NCBI RefSeq assembly: GCF_963668215.1
Contig: NZ_OY764190.1
Span: 5,952,001 to 6,016,000 of the forward strand
Source: an uncultured Desulfosarcina sp.
GTDB taxonomy: Bacteria > Desulfobacterota > Desulfobacteria > Desulfobacterales > Desulfosarcinaceae
Direction: 5' to 3'
DNA length: 64,000 nucleotides
In this document: piece after piece, positions 1 to 7,541 of the stretch
Numbering within the stretch: position 1 is the first letter of the stretch
How the letters are laid out: every line of letters begins with the position of its first letter
The notes under the pieces: model-generated
Database searches by the model: none
Seen by the model: only the letters and a program-made list of their open reading frames with translations
Told to the model about the DNA's origin: nothing
Position numbers and translations under genes: made by a program

Positions 1-171
1 ACCAAACAAATCCGGTGCATTGGCGACCAGTTCCTGTTTCCAGCGAGTGATTTGTGTCTGATGAACGCCATACTCACTGGATAGTTCGGCCAGGGTCTTT
101 GCCTCGGACAATGCAGCAAGGGCGACCTTCGCCTTGAATTCTGCGCTACGACGGATACGATGTTTTGCCAT
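1..171 (-). CDS. IS3-family transposase OrfA, N-terminal part (cut by window edge)
   Basis: The reverse strand reads an ATG at 171 followed by 57 open codons to the window edge. The peptide begins MAKHRIRRSAEFKAKVALAA and continues with LAELSSEYGVHQTQITRWK, the helix-turn-helix of IS3-type OrfA (HTH_Tnp_1 family), which binds the element ends. GGAAAGGATC just upstream supplies a ribosome binding site. The catalytic OrfB and the other IS end would lie before base 1. It belongs to the element that interrupts the neighbouring IS4-type gene. The family call is from motif recognition; the exact IS name is unknown. Confidence 0.85.
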   Translation of the reverse strand, partial: MAKHRIRRSAEFKAKVALAALSEAKTLAELSSEYGVHQTQITRWKQELVANAPDLFG

Positions 172-220
172 GGATCTTTCCTTTCGATATTCTTGATCCA
201 TTGCTTATACACCTGTCTCA
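1..220 (-). mobile_element. Partial IS3-type insertion sequence, one end visible
   Basis: Read on the minus strand, homology to the IS4-type gene stops near 221 and is followed by TGAGACAGGTGTATAAGC, a plausible IS3-type terminal sequence starting with TG, then a short leader and orfA. The reading frame of the interrupted transposase ends about 15 bases inside the element. The exact end cannot be fixed because the opposite terminal repeat and the target duplication lie outside the window. Confidence 0.6.
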
Positions 221-882
221 ATATTCCGCGCCACTTCAAACAGCTTTCCATCATTCTGCCATTGGTCAAAGCGTTGATGGCTTTGATAACCCCGGTCCAT
301 CACACCGGTTTGACCGTCAGACAGGATCAAGCTGACGAAAGGTCTTTCAGCCCCGTTACCATCGGTAAGATAAAGCTTTCTTGGAATCGCCCGGTTCAGA
401 TCAAAACCGACGTGGACCTTCGCCTTCTTGGATTTTTTACGGTAGTCGGCCCAATGCATGGATAAGGTTGCATCGATGAGGGAACCGTCGATCCCCACCA
501 GATCACCGAGTTCGGGATGTTGCTTGGGTAAAATCGAAGATGCCTGAGCTTGTAAGTTCTGATAGACATACATGAACTGTTCAAGTCCCCGGCTGTTGGT
601 GGCCTCTGAGAAGCTGCTCTTTTTGATTCCGTTTTCTGGTGCGATGGCACTTTTGGCAAAATCATCTTCTTCAAGCACTTGCAGCAGGTGTTGAGCAGAA
701 TGGTGTTCTTCAAGATGAAAGTAAACCAGCGCGCGCAGATGTTCCTCAAAAGTCATCTGCAATGGTCGGTTTCCTTTGGAATCAAGAGCTGGCATCCGTG
801 ATGTTGCCTCAGTCGCTGGTTGAAAAAAAGAGAAAAACTCCAGGGCATTGAGCTTTTGGAAAGGGTCGAATGTGCGTGGCAT
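205..882 (-). pseudogene. IS4-type transposase, C-terminus truncated by IS3 insertion
   Basis: Starting at the ATG at 882 (MPRTFDPFQKLN) the frame gives about 225 residues. An IS4-type catalytic core is visible: the first aspartate in GIDGSLID (near residue 132) and the second in VMDRGYQSH (near 196). The expected downstream Y-x2-R-x3-E signature with the catalytic glutamate is absent because the frame runs into the IS3-type element after about residue 220 and stops. Intact relatives are commonly 350-400 residues. The protein should therefore be inactive. An upstream in-frame ATG at 948 adds 22 residues without family similarity, so 882 is preferred. Confidence 0.8.
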
Positions 883-948
883 GTATAACCTCTTGATATA
901 ATAGGGTATACAAAACGCCGCCCATATTGACGACCCAATGTCAAGCAA

Positions 949-1448
949 AAATATCGTTTAACCTGCTGATTTTAAATTATTTTTATGCAATTCCTTAACC
1001 GGATTTTACTGAACAAAAACAGAACTTTTTTCATAACCCACCTTGTTTTAAAATGTAAACTTATAACCGCTTTCCAACTGTTCCTTTATACTCAACCCTC
1101 CTTTCGAAAAAATTGATCAACAGTTCAAATGTCTTCAGCTTCATACACTATTTCAAACCGGTGAACCGCTGTAGCGATAAACAGATAAATTTCACCAGGG
1201 GCAATAATGCTTACAAAAGATGGGCCAAAATGGAGGAACACCATTTAATTGTTTTTTCACATATTATCAATAGGTTTTGACTTCAGCGCTGTTACTTTAT
1301 GTTACCAATTATTAATCATCAGGCTTTCATATGTAATACAGGTTATAGACGGTGAGAAAATATGAAAAATGTTTCACACCAACAGTTCGGGCTGCCTGTT
1401 GCGTGAGAATTCAGAACCTCATGAACAATCGGCAATACCTATCGGTCT
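949..1448. other. AT-rich intergenic stretch, no gene recognised
   Basis: About 500 bases of AT-rich sequence between the broken IS4-type gene and the partial aat copy. I found no ORF with a recognisable product, no tRNA and no convincing terminator or paired terminal repeats. It may contain the 5' flank of the IS4-type element, whose end I could not define. Confidence 0.5.
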
Positions 1449-1484
1449 TTCAGCTTTGGGCTATCAGCAATCAGCTATGAGCTA
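1449..1484. repeat. TAGCTCATAG-type word array at end of aat remnant
   Basis: A short run of the words CTATCAGCAATCAGCTATGAGC follows the stop of the aat remnant, exactly as at the intact aat (2977-3026). The repeat was therefore present before the duplication, or was copied with it. Confidence 0.7.
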
Positions 1485-1660
1485 CTGCTTTTCCCAACTG
1501 CTCCAGAAACACCTTTCGAAAAATTTCCCGCGCCCCGAAGCGGTTGAGGTGGTCGGTCCGCACCTGGCAGTCTATGATTTTGAAACGATTTTTTTGGAGG
1601 TTTTCGACGAGGCTGACGAATGCCACCTTGGAGGCATTGGAGATCCGGCTGAACATGGAT
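1471..1660 (-). pseudogene. Diverged duplicate of the 3' end of aat
   Basis: The reverse strand encodes about 63 residues nearly colinear with the C-terminus of the intact Aat at 3009-3668. It contains MFSRISNASKVAF, then NLQKNRFKIIDCQVRTDHL, and ends FLEQLGKAVAHS. The nucleotide match covers about 200 bases including the downstream repeat words (ctatcagcaatcagctatgagc) and is interrupted by scattered substitutions, so the copy is old. No start codon context or N-terminal half exists. It is a non-functional remnant of a partial duplication that now brackets the PEP-CTERM gene. Confidence 0.85.
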
Positions 1661-1768
1661 GACAAGGTCGAGGGACGATTGGTTTTAGAGGTGATCAGAA
1701 GCTATGGTTGGTGACGTTTTCACTGTAGCTTCCGGGTGACAAATCCCGGCCGATCACAGACAAACAAA

Positions 1769-1811
1769 GGGAAAGCCGGAAATTCAATTTTCCGGTTTCC
1801 CCTTTTTTATT
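1769..1811. terminator. Hairpin terminator after the PEP-CTERM gene
   Basis: GGGAAAGCCGGAAA pairs with TTTCCGGTTTCCC around a short A/T-rich loop. A CTTTTTT tract follows on the plus strand and TTTGTTTG on the minus strand. The PEP-CTERM gene on the minus strand ends about 45 bases earlier, so the hairpin most likely ends that transcript, although the better U-tract faces right. Confidence 0.7.
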
Positions 1812-1855
1812 TCTTTTTTAGAACTCTCAGCTAAAAGCTTATTATCTATAACATA

Positions 1856-2554
1856 CTATTTTCTGAGCAATTTTTTGCGGCTTATTCCGGCGATGCCGAT
1901 AAGGCCGGTACCGAGCAATAGCATGGTGGCCGGTTCCGGAACCGGAGCTGGCGAAACGTCTGATATACCGACGACCATGTCATTATAGTCGCCGTCACCG
2001 CCATTAAAGAGGTCTTCAATGGCGATGACGATATCTGATCCTAACAAGCCACTGGCAACATCACTCGTATCAAATATCAACATATGATCATAGTCGTCAT
2101 CATTTAGCGACGTCTGCGAATAATAGGTATAACCATCCTGGGTCTTAATATAGAAACCGAAAGTCGTGCCGATAGTTGCGGTGTAACCAGTAAGAGTATT
2201 CGTAACCGTTCCCCCGGAAACATCGAATGATAGTTTTATACTTGCATACTCACTGTCCGAACCGGAAAAAACCTCCAAAAGTTCACCGGTTGTGATAGCA
2301 CCGTCCCCATCTATTGTGTAACCACAGATCCCGAATGTATTCGTTCCTGCGTAACCAGCTAGTTCGAGCAACAGGTACGCTACTGCGTCATCTTCAGTCC
2401 CATCCGTATCTGTTAAAACGGCTGCCTCGGCACCGGTATCGTAATAATCCTCAGTTCCATTTATCCCCGTAATATCGTACAAGGACAATGCCATTGCATT
2501 TCCGGCAAAAAAGAAAACACCCACGATCAATAAAACTGCACTTAACTTTTTCAT
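1856..2554 (-). CDS. PEP-CTERM anchored exported protein
   Basis: 232 residues from the ATG at 2554, chosen because AGGAG lies directly upstream. Residues 1-21 (MKKLSAVLLIVGVFFFAG...AMA) form a Sec signal peptide. The middle is acidic and rich in Asp, Gly, Ser and Thr, with an ends-in NDMVVGISD segment, and shows no catalytic motif. The C-terminus has the full sorting signal: VPEPATMLLLG, a hydrophobic helix and the basic tail SRKKLLRK. Such proteins are processed by exosortase and are usually extracellular matrix or surface components. No exosortase gene is in the window, so it must act in trans. A sigma-54-like promoter lies at 2728-2743. The gene sits between the two aat copies and is AT-richer than housekeeping neighbours. 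Confidence 0.92.
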   Translation of the reverse strand: MKKLSAVLLIVGVFFFAGNAMALSLYDITGINGTEDYYDTGAEAAVLTDTDGTEDDAVAYLLLELAGYAGTNTFGICGYTIDGDGAITTGELLEVFSGSDSEYASIKLSFDVSGGTVTNTLTGYTATIGTTFGFYIKTQDGYTYYSQTSLNDDDYDHMLIFDTSDVASGLLGSDIVIAIEDLFNGGDGDYNDMVVGISDVSPAPVPEPATMLLLGTGLIGIAGISRKKLLRK

Positions 2555-2976
2555 CAGATCTCCTGCGTTCTGTCTAACCATTCATTTTAACAATTAACCA
2601 CTATTCAACCAGCGACATGCAAACCAACAATTTATATTCCGAAGTCTCCCTCCGGTAGCCCCCCTTTCCGTGTGTACTGTCATTGCGCATCTTTTCCTCA
2701 TTTCGTTATGCGAGGAGGCAACCAAATTGCAGTTCATGTGCCAGCCTATATGGAGATCGTAAAAAAACAAAAAATGCCTAAATATTTTGTTATTTTAGTA
2801 TATTAGAGTAATGATTGTACGCCCAAAAACTTTCAGTATCCGGAAAAAACATTTTCCAGGGTCAGGGTAAGGAATCCATGCAATAGTTTTTGGTAAATTA
2901 GGAAGGAAATGCCACAACTCAGAAAATGCAGTGCGGGACCGGCAATATAAGCTGTTTGATTATACCATACCGCCGT
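2555..2976. other. Long leader/intergenic region between PEP-CTERM gene and aat
   Basis: Apart from the sigma-54-like promoter, this stretch holds an inverted repeat around 2695-2712 (GCGCAT...ATGCG), which would lie in the 5' leader of the PEP-CTERM mRNA. I see no gene in it. The part beyond 2745 is AT-rich and featureless. Confidence 0.5.
2728..2743 (-). promoter_or_regulatory. Sigma-54 (-24/-12) promoter for the PEP-CTERM gene
   Basis: The minus strand reads TGGCACATGAACTGCA, matching the consensus TGGCACRNNNNTTGCW at every defined position except one (C for T), with correct GG-GC spacing. It points at the PEP-CTERM gene and lies about 175 bases before its start codon. PEP-CTERM genes in other bacteria are often controlled by the PrsK/PrsR two-component system through sigma-54, so the placement is biologically sensible. 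Confidence 0.75.
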
Positions 2977-3026
2977 GCTTTCAGCTTTTTCCTAAGCGCT
3001 ATCAGCAATCAGCTATGAGCTATTAA
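2977..3026. repeat. TAGCTCATAG-type array overlapping the aat stop codon
   Basis: On the minus strand the end of aat reads ...TTAATAGCTCATAGCTGA and continues TTGCTGATAGCGC. The last four residues of Aat (IAHS) and its stop codon are written in the repeat word. Downstream only one orientation of the array is present. Confidence 0.75.
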
Positions 3027-3668
3027 CGCTTTCCCCAACTGCTCCAAAAACACCTTCCGCGAAACCTCTCGCGCCCCAAACCGCATGAGGTGGTCCGTTC
3101 GCACCTGGCAGTCGATGATCGTAAAATTATTTTTTTGGAGGGTTTCGACGAGGCTGGCAAATGCCACCTTGGAGGCGTTGGAGACCCGGCTGAACATGGA
3201 TTCCCCGAAAAAAGCGCGGCCAATGGCAACGCCATACAGGCCGCCAACCAATTTCCCGTCCTGCCAGGCCTCTACGGAATGGGCGTAGCCCTGGCGATGC
3301 AGTTCGATATAGGCGAATTTCATCTCTTCGGTGATCCAGGTCCCTTCACCGTAGCTGCGTCTGGCTTCGGCGCAGCCTGTTATTACCGCTTCGAAATCCT
3401 GGTCGAAGGTGATGTGAAAAAGTTTTCTCTTGATGACTTTACGAAGGGATCGAGAAATTCTCAATTCATCGGGGTAAAGCACCAGACGGGGATCCGGCGA
3501 CCACCACAAAATGGGTTCGCCTTCGGAATACCAGGGGAAGATGCCGCTGCGGTAAGCCAAAACAAGCCGCTCGACACTCAAATCACCGCCGACGGCCAGC
3601 AGGCCTTCCTTGATGGCCAGGTGCGGTGGGGGGAAAGAGAGTCTTTCGGAAAGGGCAAAAACGGGCAT
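3009..3668 (-). CDS. aat: Leucyl/phenylalanyl-tRNA-protein transferase
   Basis: 219 residues, close to the family's usual 230. Aat transfers Leu or Phe from aminoacyl-tRNA to N-terminal Lys/Arg of proteins, creating N-degrons for ClpS/ClpAP. Family hallmarks are present: FPPPHLAIKEGLLAVGGDLS at the N-terminus, RSGIFPWYSEGEPILWWSPD, YGEGTWITEEM, GGLYGVAIGRAFFGESMFS and the C-terminal IIDCQVRTDHL. It lies near clpS-clpA, the protease adaptor and unfoldase that use its products, so the neighbourhood encodes most of an N-end-rule pathway. The last residues come from a repeat array. The start at 3668 fits the family. Confidence 0.97.
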   Translation of the reverse strand: MPVFALSERLSFPPPHLAIKEGLLAVGGDLSVERLVLAYRSGIFPWYSEGEPILWWSPDPRLVLYPDELRISRSLRKVIKRKLFHITFDQDFEAVITGCAEARRSYGEGTWITEEMKFAYIELHRQGYAHSVEAWQDGKLVGGLYGVAIGRAFFGESMFSRVSNASKVAFASLVETLQKNNFTIIDCQVRTDHLMRFGAREVSRKVFLEQLGKALIAHS

Positions 3669-3671
3669 GAT

Positions 3672-3774
3672 TTAGCTTGTAGCGGTTAGCTGATAGCTCA
3701 TAGTCGATAGCTCATAGCTTGTAGCTGATAGGTGACAAATGACAGGTGATGGTGGGTAGGTCATGGCTGATTGC
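3672..3774. repeat. Degenerate TAGCTCATAG array, distal arm beside the first four-helix-bundle gene
   Basis: About 100 bases made of the words TAGCTTG, TAGCTGA, TAGCTCA and TAGGTGA in tandem with single-base changes (plus strand). The same words occur in reverse complement at 4191-4266, on the other side of the four-helix-bundle gene, so the two arrays could pair over most of their length. Confidence 0.85.
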
Positions 3775-3781
3775 AAAAAAT

Positions 3782-4162
3782 TTAAGACGGGTTTGGTGTT
3801 TTATCTTCAGCTATTGAGGAGATAAGGCCGGATAGCATTTTCGATATCTCCTCGGCATCGGCATAAATGTTTTGATAGCTTTTGGGATCAATCCATTGCA
3901 GTTTTAACAGGATCTGGAGCAAGGCAATGGTTTCGTATAGCGACCCTCTGGCGATATACAAAAAATGTCGAAATTCCTTTTTCGAATAACGCCCCTTCCC
4001 TTCCGCGATATTCATTGCCACCGACGTTGCAGCGGCTTCCAGTTGTTCAATCAGCCGGAAATGATTTCGAGGGGCACTCAGTCGTTCCACAGCACCGATA
4101 ACGGTGGTGCCAAACTCAATAGCTTTCTGGTATACGCTTAACTTTTCAAAAGCAAAAACCAT
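3782..4162 (-). CDS. Four-helix-bundle protein of the S23/IVP family
   Basis: 126 residues. The start MVFAFEKLSVYQKAIEF, the central LIEQLEAAATSVAMNIAEGKG and the KEFRHFLYIARGSLYE segment are typical of the four-helix-bundle family originally described as proteins encoded in 23S rRNA intervening sequences and related to Avd of diversity-generating retroelements. They bind nucleic acid in characterised relatives, but the function of most members is unknown. Here there is no rRNA or reverse transcriptase; instead the gene lies between opposed arrays of the same short words, downstream of clpA. No strong ribosome binding site is visible. A second family member is at 7510-7905, so this is not an isolated insertion. 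Confidence 0.9.
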   Translation of the reverse strand: MVFAFEKLSVYQKAIEFGTTVIGAVERLSAPRNHFRLIEQLEAAATSVAMNIAEGKGRYSKKEFRHFLYIARGSLYETIALLQILLKLQWIDPKSYQNIYADAEEISKMLSGLISSIAEDKTPNPS

Positions 4163-4190
4163 TGGTTATCACATAATTTTTATGCCTTGG

Positions 4191-4266
4191 CCTATGAACT
4201 GTCAGCTACGAGCTATCCGCTATGACCTATCACCTATGACCTATCAGCAATGAGCTATGAGCTGTA
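4191..4266. repeat. Degenerate CTATGAGCTA array, proximal arm at the clpA stop codon
   Basis: Tandem words CTATGAGC, CTATCAGC and CTATGACC fill the space between clpA and the four-helix-bundle gene. On the minus strand clpA ends TACAGCTCATAG, so its stop codon lies inside the first repeat word. The array is the inverse of the one at 3672-3774. Confidence 0.85.
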
Positions 4267-6498
4267 CTCAAACACCAGCTCATCCCCATCCATATCCAGC
4301 TCAACCCCCCCGCCCTTCTCCAAGCGGCCGAAGAGAATTTCATCGGCCAGGACATCCTTGATCCTGGTCTGGATGACCCGGGCCAGGGGCCGCGCGCCGT
4401 ATTGGGGATCGTGGCCCTTTTTGGCCAGCCATTTTCTCACTTTTTCCGAGTAGGCCAGGGAAACTTTCTTGACGGCCAATTGATCGGCGAATTCCCGCAT
4501 GAACTTGTCGACGATCAATTTCATGATCTCGACATCCAGGGCGTTGAAGCTGATGATGCCATCCAGACGGTTACGAAACTCTGGGCTGAAAACCTTTTCA
4601 ATGGCTTTTTGACCTTTGTTTACCGAATCGCCTTTGGGATCGCCAAAGCCGATGGTGGCACTGCTCATTTCCCGGGAACCGGCGTTGGAGGTCATCATGA
4701 CGATGACGTTACGGAAATCAGCTTTCTTGCCGTTGTTGTCCGTCAAGGTGGCATGGTCCAGCACCTGAAGCAGGATATTGAACAGGTCTTCGTGGGCCTT
4801 TTCGATCTCGTCCAACAGCAAAATGCAGTAAGGGTGCTTGCGCACGCCGTCGGTCAGCAAACCGCCCTGGTCGAAGCCGATATAGCCCGGCGGGGCGCCG
4901 ATCAGCCGCGCCACAGCGTGTTTTTCCATGTACTCGCTCATGTCGTAGCGCATGAACTCCACATCCAGCAGGTTGGCTACCTGCCGGGCCACTTCGGTCT
5001 TGCCCACACCGGTGGGGCCGGTGAACAAAAATGAACCCACGGGTTTTTCTGGTTGCCCCAATCCGGCCCGCGAGCGTTTGATGGCGGTAACCAGCGCGTC
5101 AATGGCATCGTCCTGGCCGAAAACGACCTTGCGAAGCTGACCGCCCAGGTTCTCCAGCTTGGCCTTGTCCGGCGTGGAGACATTGACCGCCGGCACCCTG
5201 GCGATCTTGGCCACGATCTTTTCGATGTCCGAGGGGTGAATCTTCTTGCGATTGGTGGCGCCGGAAAGCCGGATGGCGGCACCGGCCTCGTCGATGACAT
5301 CGATGGCCTTGTCCGGCAAAAAGCGGTCGTTGATATACTTGGCCGACAGCTCACAGGCCGCCTTGAGGGCCGAATCGGTGTATTCGATTTCGTGGTGCTC
5401 TTCGTAGCGGCTGCGCAGCCCCTTGAGGATCTTGATGGATTCCTTTACCGGCGGCTCAAGGATATCGATCTTCTCGAAGCGCCGGGAAAGCGCGCGGTCC
5501 TTTTCGAAATGGTTCTTGTACTCCTCGTAGGTGGTGGAGCCGATGCAGCGCAGTTCGCCGGTGGACAAAAAGGGCTTGAGAATATTGCTGGCGTCCATGG
5601 AACCGCTGCTGGTAGCGCCGGCCCCTACGATGGTGTGAATCTCATCGATGAACATGATGGCGTTCTTGCGCTTTTTCAACTCGGCCACCACGCCCTTGAG
5701 GCGCTGCTCGAAATCGCCACGGAATTTCGACCCGGCCAGCATGCCGCCCAGATCCAGCGAATAGATGCGCACCTCTTTCAGCAGATCCGGCACATAGCCT
5801 TCCCATATCTTCTGGGCCAGTCCTTCGGCCATGGCCGTCTTGCCAACACCGGGATCACCGACGAAAATGGGATTGTTTTTTCTGCGCCGGCAGAGCACCT
5901 GCATGGTGCGCTCCAACTCCAGTTCGCGGCCGATCAGCGGATCCAGTTTGCCTTTGGCGGCCCGGTCGATCAGGTTTACCGTGTACGCTTCCAAAGGCGA
6001 GCTTTTCTTCTTAGCCCCTTTTTTTTCGTCCGGACTGTCCGTTTCCGGCGTTTGGCTGTCCGGGATTTCCGCGGGTATATTATGGGAGATGATCTGCAGG
6101 ACATCCAACCGCGAAATGCCCTCCTCGTTCAGAAAAAAGACGGCATGGGAATCCTTCTCCATGAAAATGGAGGCCAGGATATCGCTTACGGCAACCTCTT
6201 TTTTTTCGGCCGAGCGCACATGGTTGACCGCCCGCTGGATCACCCGCTGGAAGCCGATGGTCTGTTGGAGCACATATTCACTCTCTTCGGGGAGCATCTC
6301 CATATTTTCGTTGAAAAACGTTTCCAGGTTGGCTTTGATTTTCTCGGGGTCGCCGCCGCACTTTTCGACGATATCCAGCCCTGAACGGTCATGCAGGATA
6401 GCGAATAAAACGTGTTCCACGCTGACATATTCATGGCGCCGCTTTTTGGCCTCGCGAACGGCGAAGCCCAATGTAGCACTGAGTTCTTTGCTGATCAT
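4255..6498 (-). CDS. clpA: ATP-dependent Clp protease ATP-binding subunit ClpA
   Basis: 747 residues, the normal ClpA length. Residues 1-140 form the Clp N-domain (ELSATLGFAVREAKKRRHEY). Two AAA+ modules follow: Walker A GDPGVGKT at about 214 with Walker B IMFIDEIH near 282, and Walker A GPTGVGKT at about 494 with ILLLDEIEK near 560. The C-terminal D2-small domain ends at the repeat-derived stop. ClpA unfolds substrates for the ClpP peptidase, including N-degron proteins delivered by ClpS. It follows clpS by 3 bases, so the two are co-transcribed. ClpP itself is not in the window. Confidence 0.98.
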   Translation of the reverse strand: MISKELSATLGFAVREAKKRRHEYVSVEHVLFAILHDRSGLDIVEKCGGDPEKIKANLETFFNENMEMLPEESEYVLQQTIGFQRVIQRAVNHVRSAEKKEVAVSDILASIFMEKDSHAVFFLNEEGISRLDVLQIISHNIPAEIPDSQTPETDSPDEKKGAKKKSSPLEAYTVNLIDRAAKGKLDPLIGRELELERTMQVLCRRRKNNPIFVGDPGVGKTAMAEGLAQKIWEGYVPDLLKEVRIYSLDLGGMLAGSKFRGDFEQRLKGVVAELKKRKNAIMFIDEIHTIVGAGATSSGSMDASNILKPFLSTGELRCIGSTTYEEYKNHFEKDRALSRRFEKIDILEPPVKESIKILKGLRSRYEEHHEIEYTDSALKAACELSAKYINDRFLPDKAIDVIDEAGAAIRLSGATNRKKIHPSDIEKIVAKIARVPAVNVSTPDKAKLENLGGQLRKVVFGQDDAIDALVTAIKRSRAGLGQPEKPVGSFLFTGPTGVGKTEVARQVANLLDVEFMRYDMSEYMEKHAVARLIGAPPGYIGFDQGGLLTDGVRKHPYCILLLDEIEKAHEDLFNILLQVLDHATLTDNNGKKADFRNVIVMMTSNAGSREMSSATIGFGDPKGDSVNKGQKAIEKVFSPEFRNRLDGIISFNALDVEIMKLIVDKFMREFADQLAVKKVSLAYSEKVRKWLAKKGHDPQYGARPLARVIQTRIKDVLADEILFGRLEKGGGVELDMDGDELVFEYSS

Positions 6499-6501
6499 CT
6501 T

Positions 6502-6810
6502 CTATTCCTGTTCCATGCTGCACCGCAGCGGATACCCGCTTTCACGGGCAAGGTTGTGAACCGTGTCGACCTTGGTTTCCGCGACCTCATGGGTGTAGAT
6601 GCCGCAGATGCCAATGCCTTTTTGATGCACGTTCAACATGATCTTGGCCGCCGTTTCAGGTGATTTGTTGAATACGTACATCAGGATTTCAACCACGAAC
6701 TCCATTGTGGTGTAGTCGTCGTTATGCAAAAGCACCCGGTACATGGCAGGTTCCTTGATTTCGTCCCGGGTCTTTGAGCTAACCTGCTCCTCTGTCTGGT
6801 AACGGCCCAT
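6502..6810 (-). CDS. clpS: ATP-dependent Clp protease adaptor ClpS
   Basis: 102 residues from the ATG at 6810 (MGRYQTEEQ). Family core: MYRVLLHNDDYTTMEFVVEI, AAKIMLNVHQKGIGICG, and YTHEVAETKV, which line the N-degron pocket and the ClpA contact. An in-frame TTG at 6867 would add INSINATNSINPINT, but those residues are encoded by a GTTTATTGAG-type repeat array, so that extension is probably not genuine. No good ribosome binding site precedes either start. ClpS delivers N-end-rule substrates, including those made by Aat, to ClpA. Confidence 0.95.
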   Translation of the reverse strand: MGRYQTEEQVSSKTRDEIKEPAMYRVLLHNDDYTTMEFVVEILMYVFNKSPETAAKIMLNVHQKGIGICGIYTHEVAETKVDTVHNLARESGYPLRCSMEQE

Positions 6811-6811
6811 C

Positions 6812-6912
6812 GTGTTTATCGGGTTTATTGAGTTCGTTGCGTTTATTGAGTTTATTTGCCCTTGCAACCCCGCTGTAAGCGACTCTCTATCACCTACCAG
6901 CTATGAGCTAAT
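6812..6912. repeat. Two adjacent word arrays upstream of clpS
   Basis: Positions 6812-6860 carry GTTTATTGAG/GTTCGTTGCG words on the plus strand, the same family that flanks the second four-helix-bundle gene. Positions 6884-6912 carry the CTATCACC/CTATGAGC words. They lie between the metallophosphoesterase and clpS and run into the clpS start region. Confidence 0.8.
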
Positions 6913-7027
6913 AAAGATTATAATCACCGCCGGCAGGGGTTGTAAAGTCCGATTCAAGGAGCGCGGCCGGAAGCCGATCCAACGGCAACCTGTCTCCTAT
7001 CGCAAACGATTGGTATGGGGCCGTTTT

Positions 7028-7513
7028 TCAGGGCTGCTCAAGAGCGATTTCAACAATTCGGGGAATGGGTCGGCCGTTTTCGATGGAAACCCGGGCCACC
7101 GATACCGGATAATCGTAGCGCCGATGGCCCGCACTGCCCGGATTGAGATAGAACACCCCGTCTTTATGGGTCAATTCAGGCTGATGGGTATGACCGCTGA
7201 CCACCATGTGGATCCCGGCCGCCGCCGGATCCAGATCCAGGCGGTGCAGGTCGTGCAGGATGTAAAAAAAGACCGCGTCGATCTCCACCATTTCCGTTAC
7301 CGGCAGGGCGTTGGCCCAGGAACCGTAGTCCATATTGCCGCGTACAGCCGTCACCGGGGCGATTCGGGCCAGCCGCTCCAGCACCTGGTTGTCGCCCACG
7401 TCGCCGGCATGCAGGATACGATCACATCCGGCCAGGGCCTTTTCGACCTCCGGCCGCAGCAGACCGTGGGTGTCGGAGATAATGCCGATGGTGACTGAGT
7501 TCATTGAGTTCAT
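7028..7513 (-). CDS. YfcE/MJ0936-type metallophosphoesterase
   Basis: 161 residues with the complete small metallophosphoesterase motif set: GIISDTHG (metal ligands D and H), HAGDVGD, GNMD, HD at about 88 and SGHTHQP. Relatives are Mn- or Ni-dependent phosphodiesterases with broad in vitro substrates; the physiological substrate here is unknown. The first residues MNSMNS are written in the ATGAACTCA repeat words, so the start could be the ATG at 7513 or the one at 7504. It begins within 4 bases of the end of the four-helix-bundle gene. Confidence 0.9.
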   Translation of the reverse strand: MNSMNSVTIGIISDTHGLLRPEVEKALAGCDRILHAGDVGDNQVLERLARIAPVTAVRGNMDYGSWANALPVTEMVEIDAVFFYILHDLHRLDLDPAAAGIHMVVSGHTHQPELTHKDGVFYLNPGSAGHRRYDYPVSVARVSIENGRPIPRIVEIALEQP

Positions 7514-7541
7514 TGGGTTTGTTGGGTTTGTTGTGTGTTAA
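7497..7541. repeat. GTTTGTTGG/GTTCATTGAG array, distal arm
   Basis: Tandem words GAGTTCATT, GGGTTTGTT and GTGTGTT. It contains the inverse of ACACAACAAACCCAACAAAC, which is found perfectly at 7914-7952 on the other side of the four-helix-bundle gene. It encodes the last nine residues (NTQQTQQTQ) and the stop of that gene and the first residues of the metallophosphoesterase. Confidence 0.85.

Noticed and set aside
1660..1806. Cyclic-di-GMP riboswitch near the PEP-CTERM gene
   Set aside because: No GEMM core motifs; the hairpin is better explained as a terminator and lies downstream of the gene.
3672..4266. CRISPR array
   Set aside because: The words are 7-9 bases, degenerate and without unique spacers of constant length; no cas gene is in the window.
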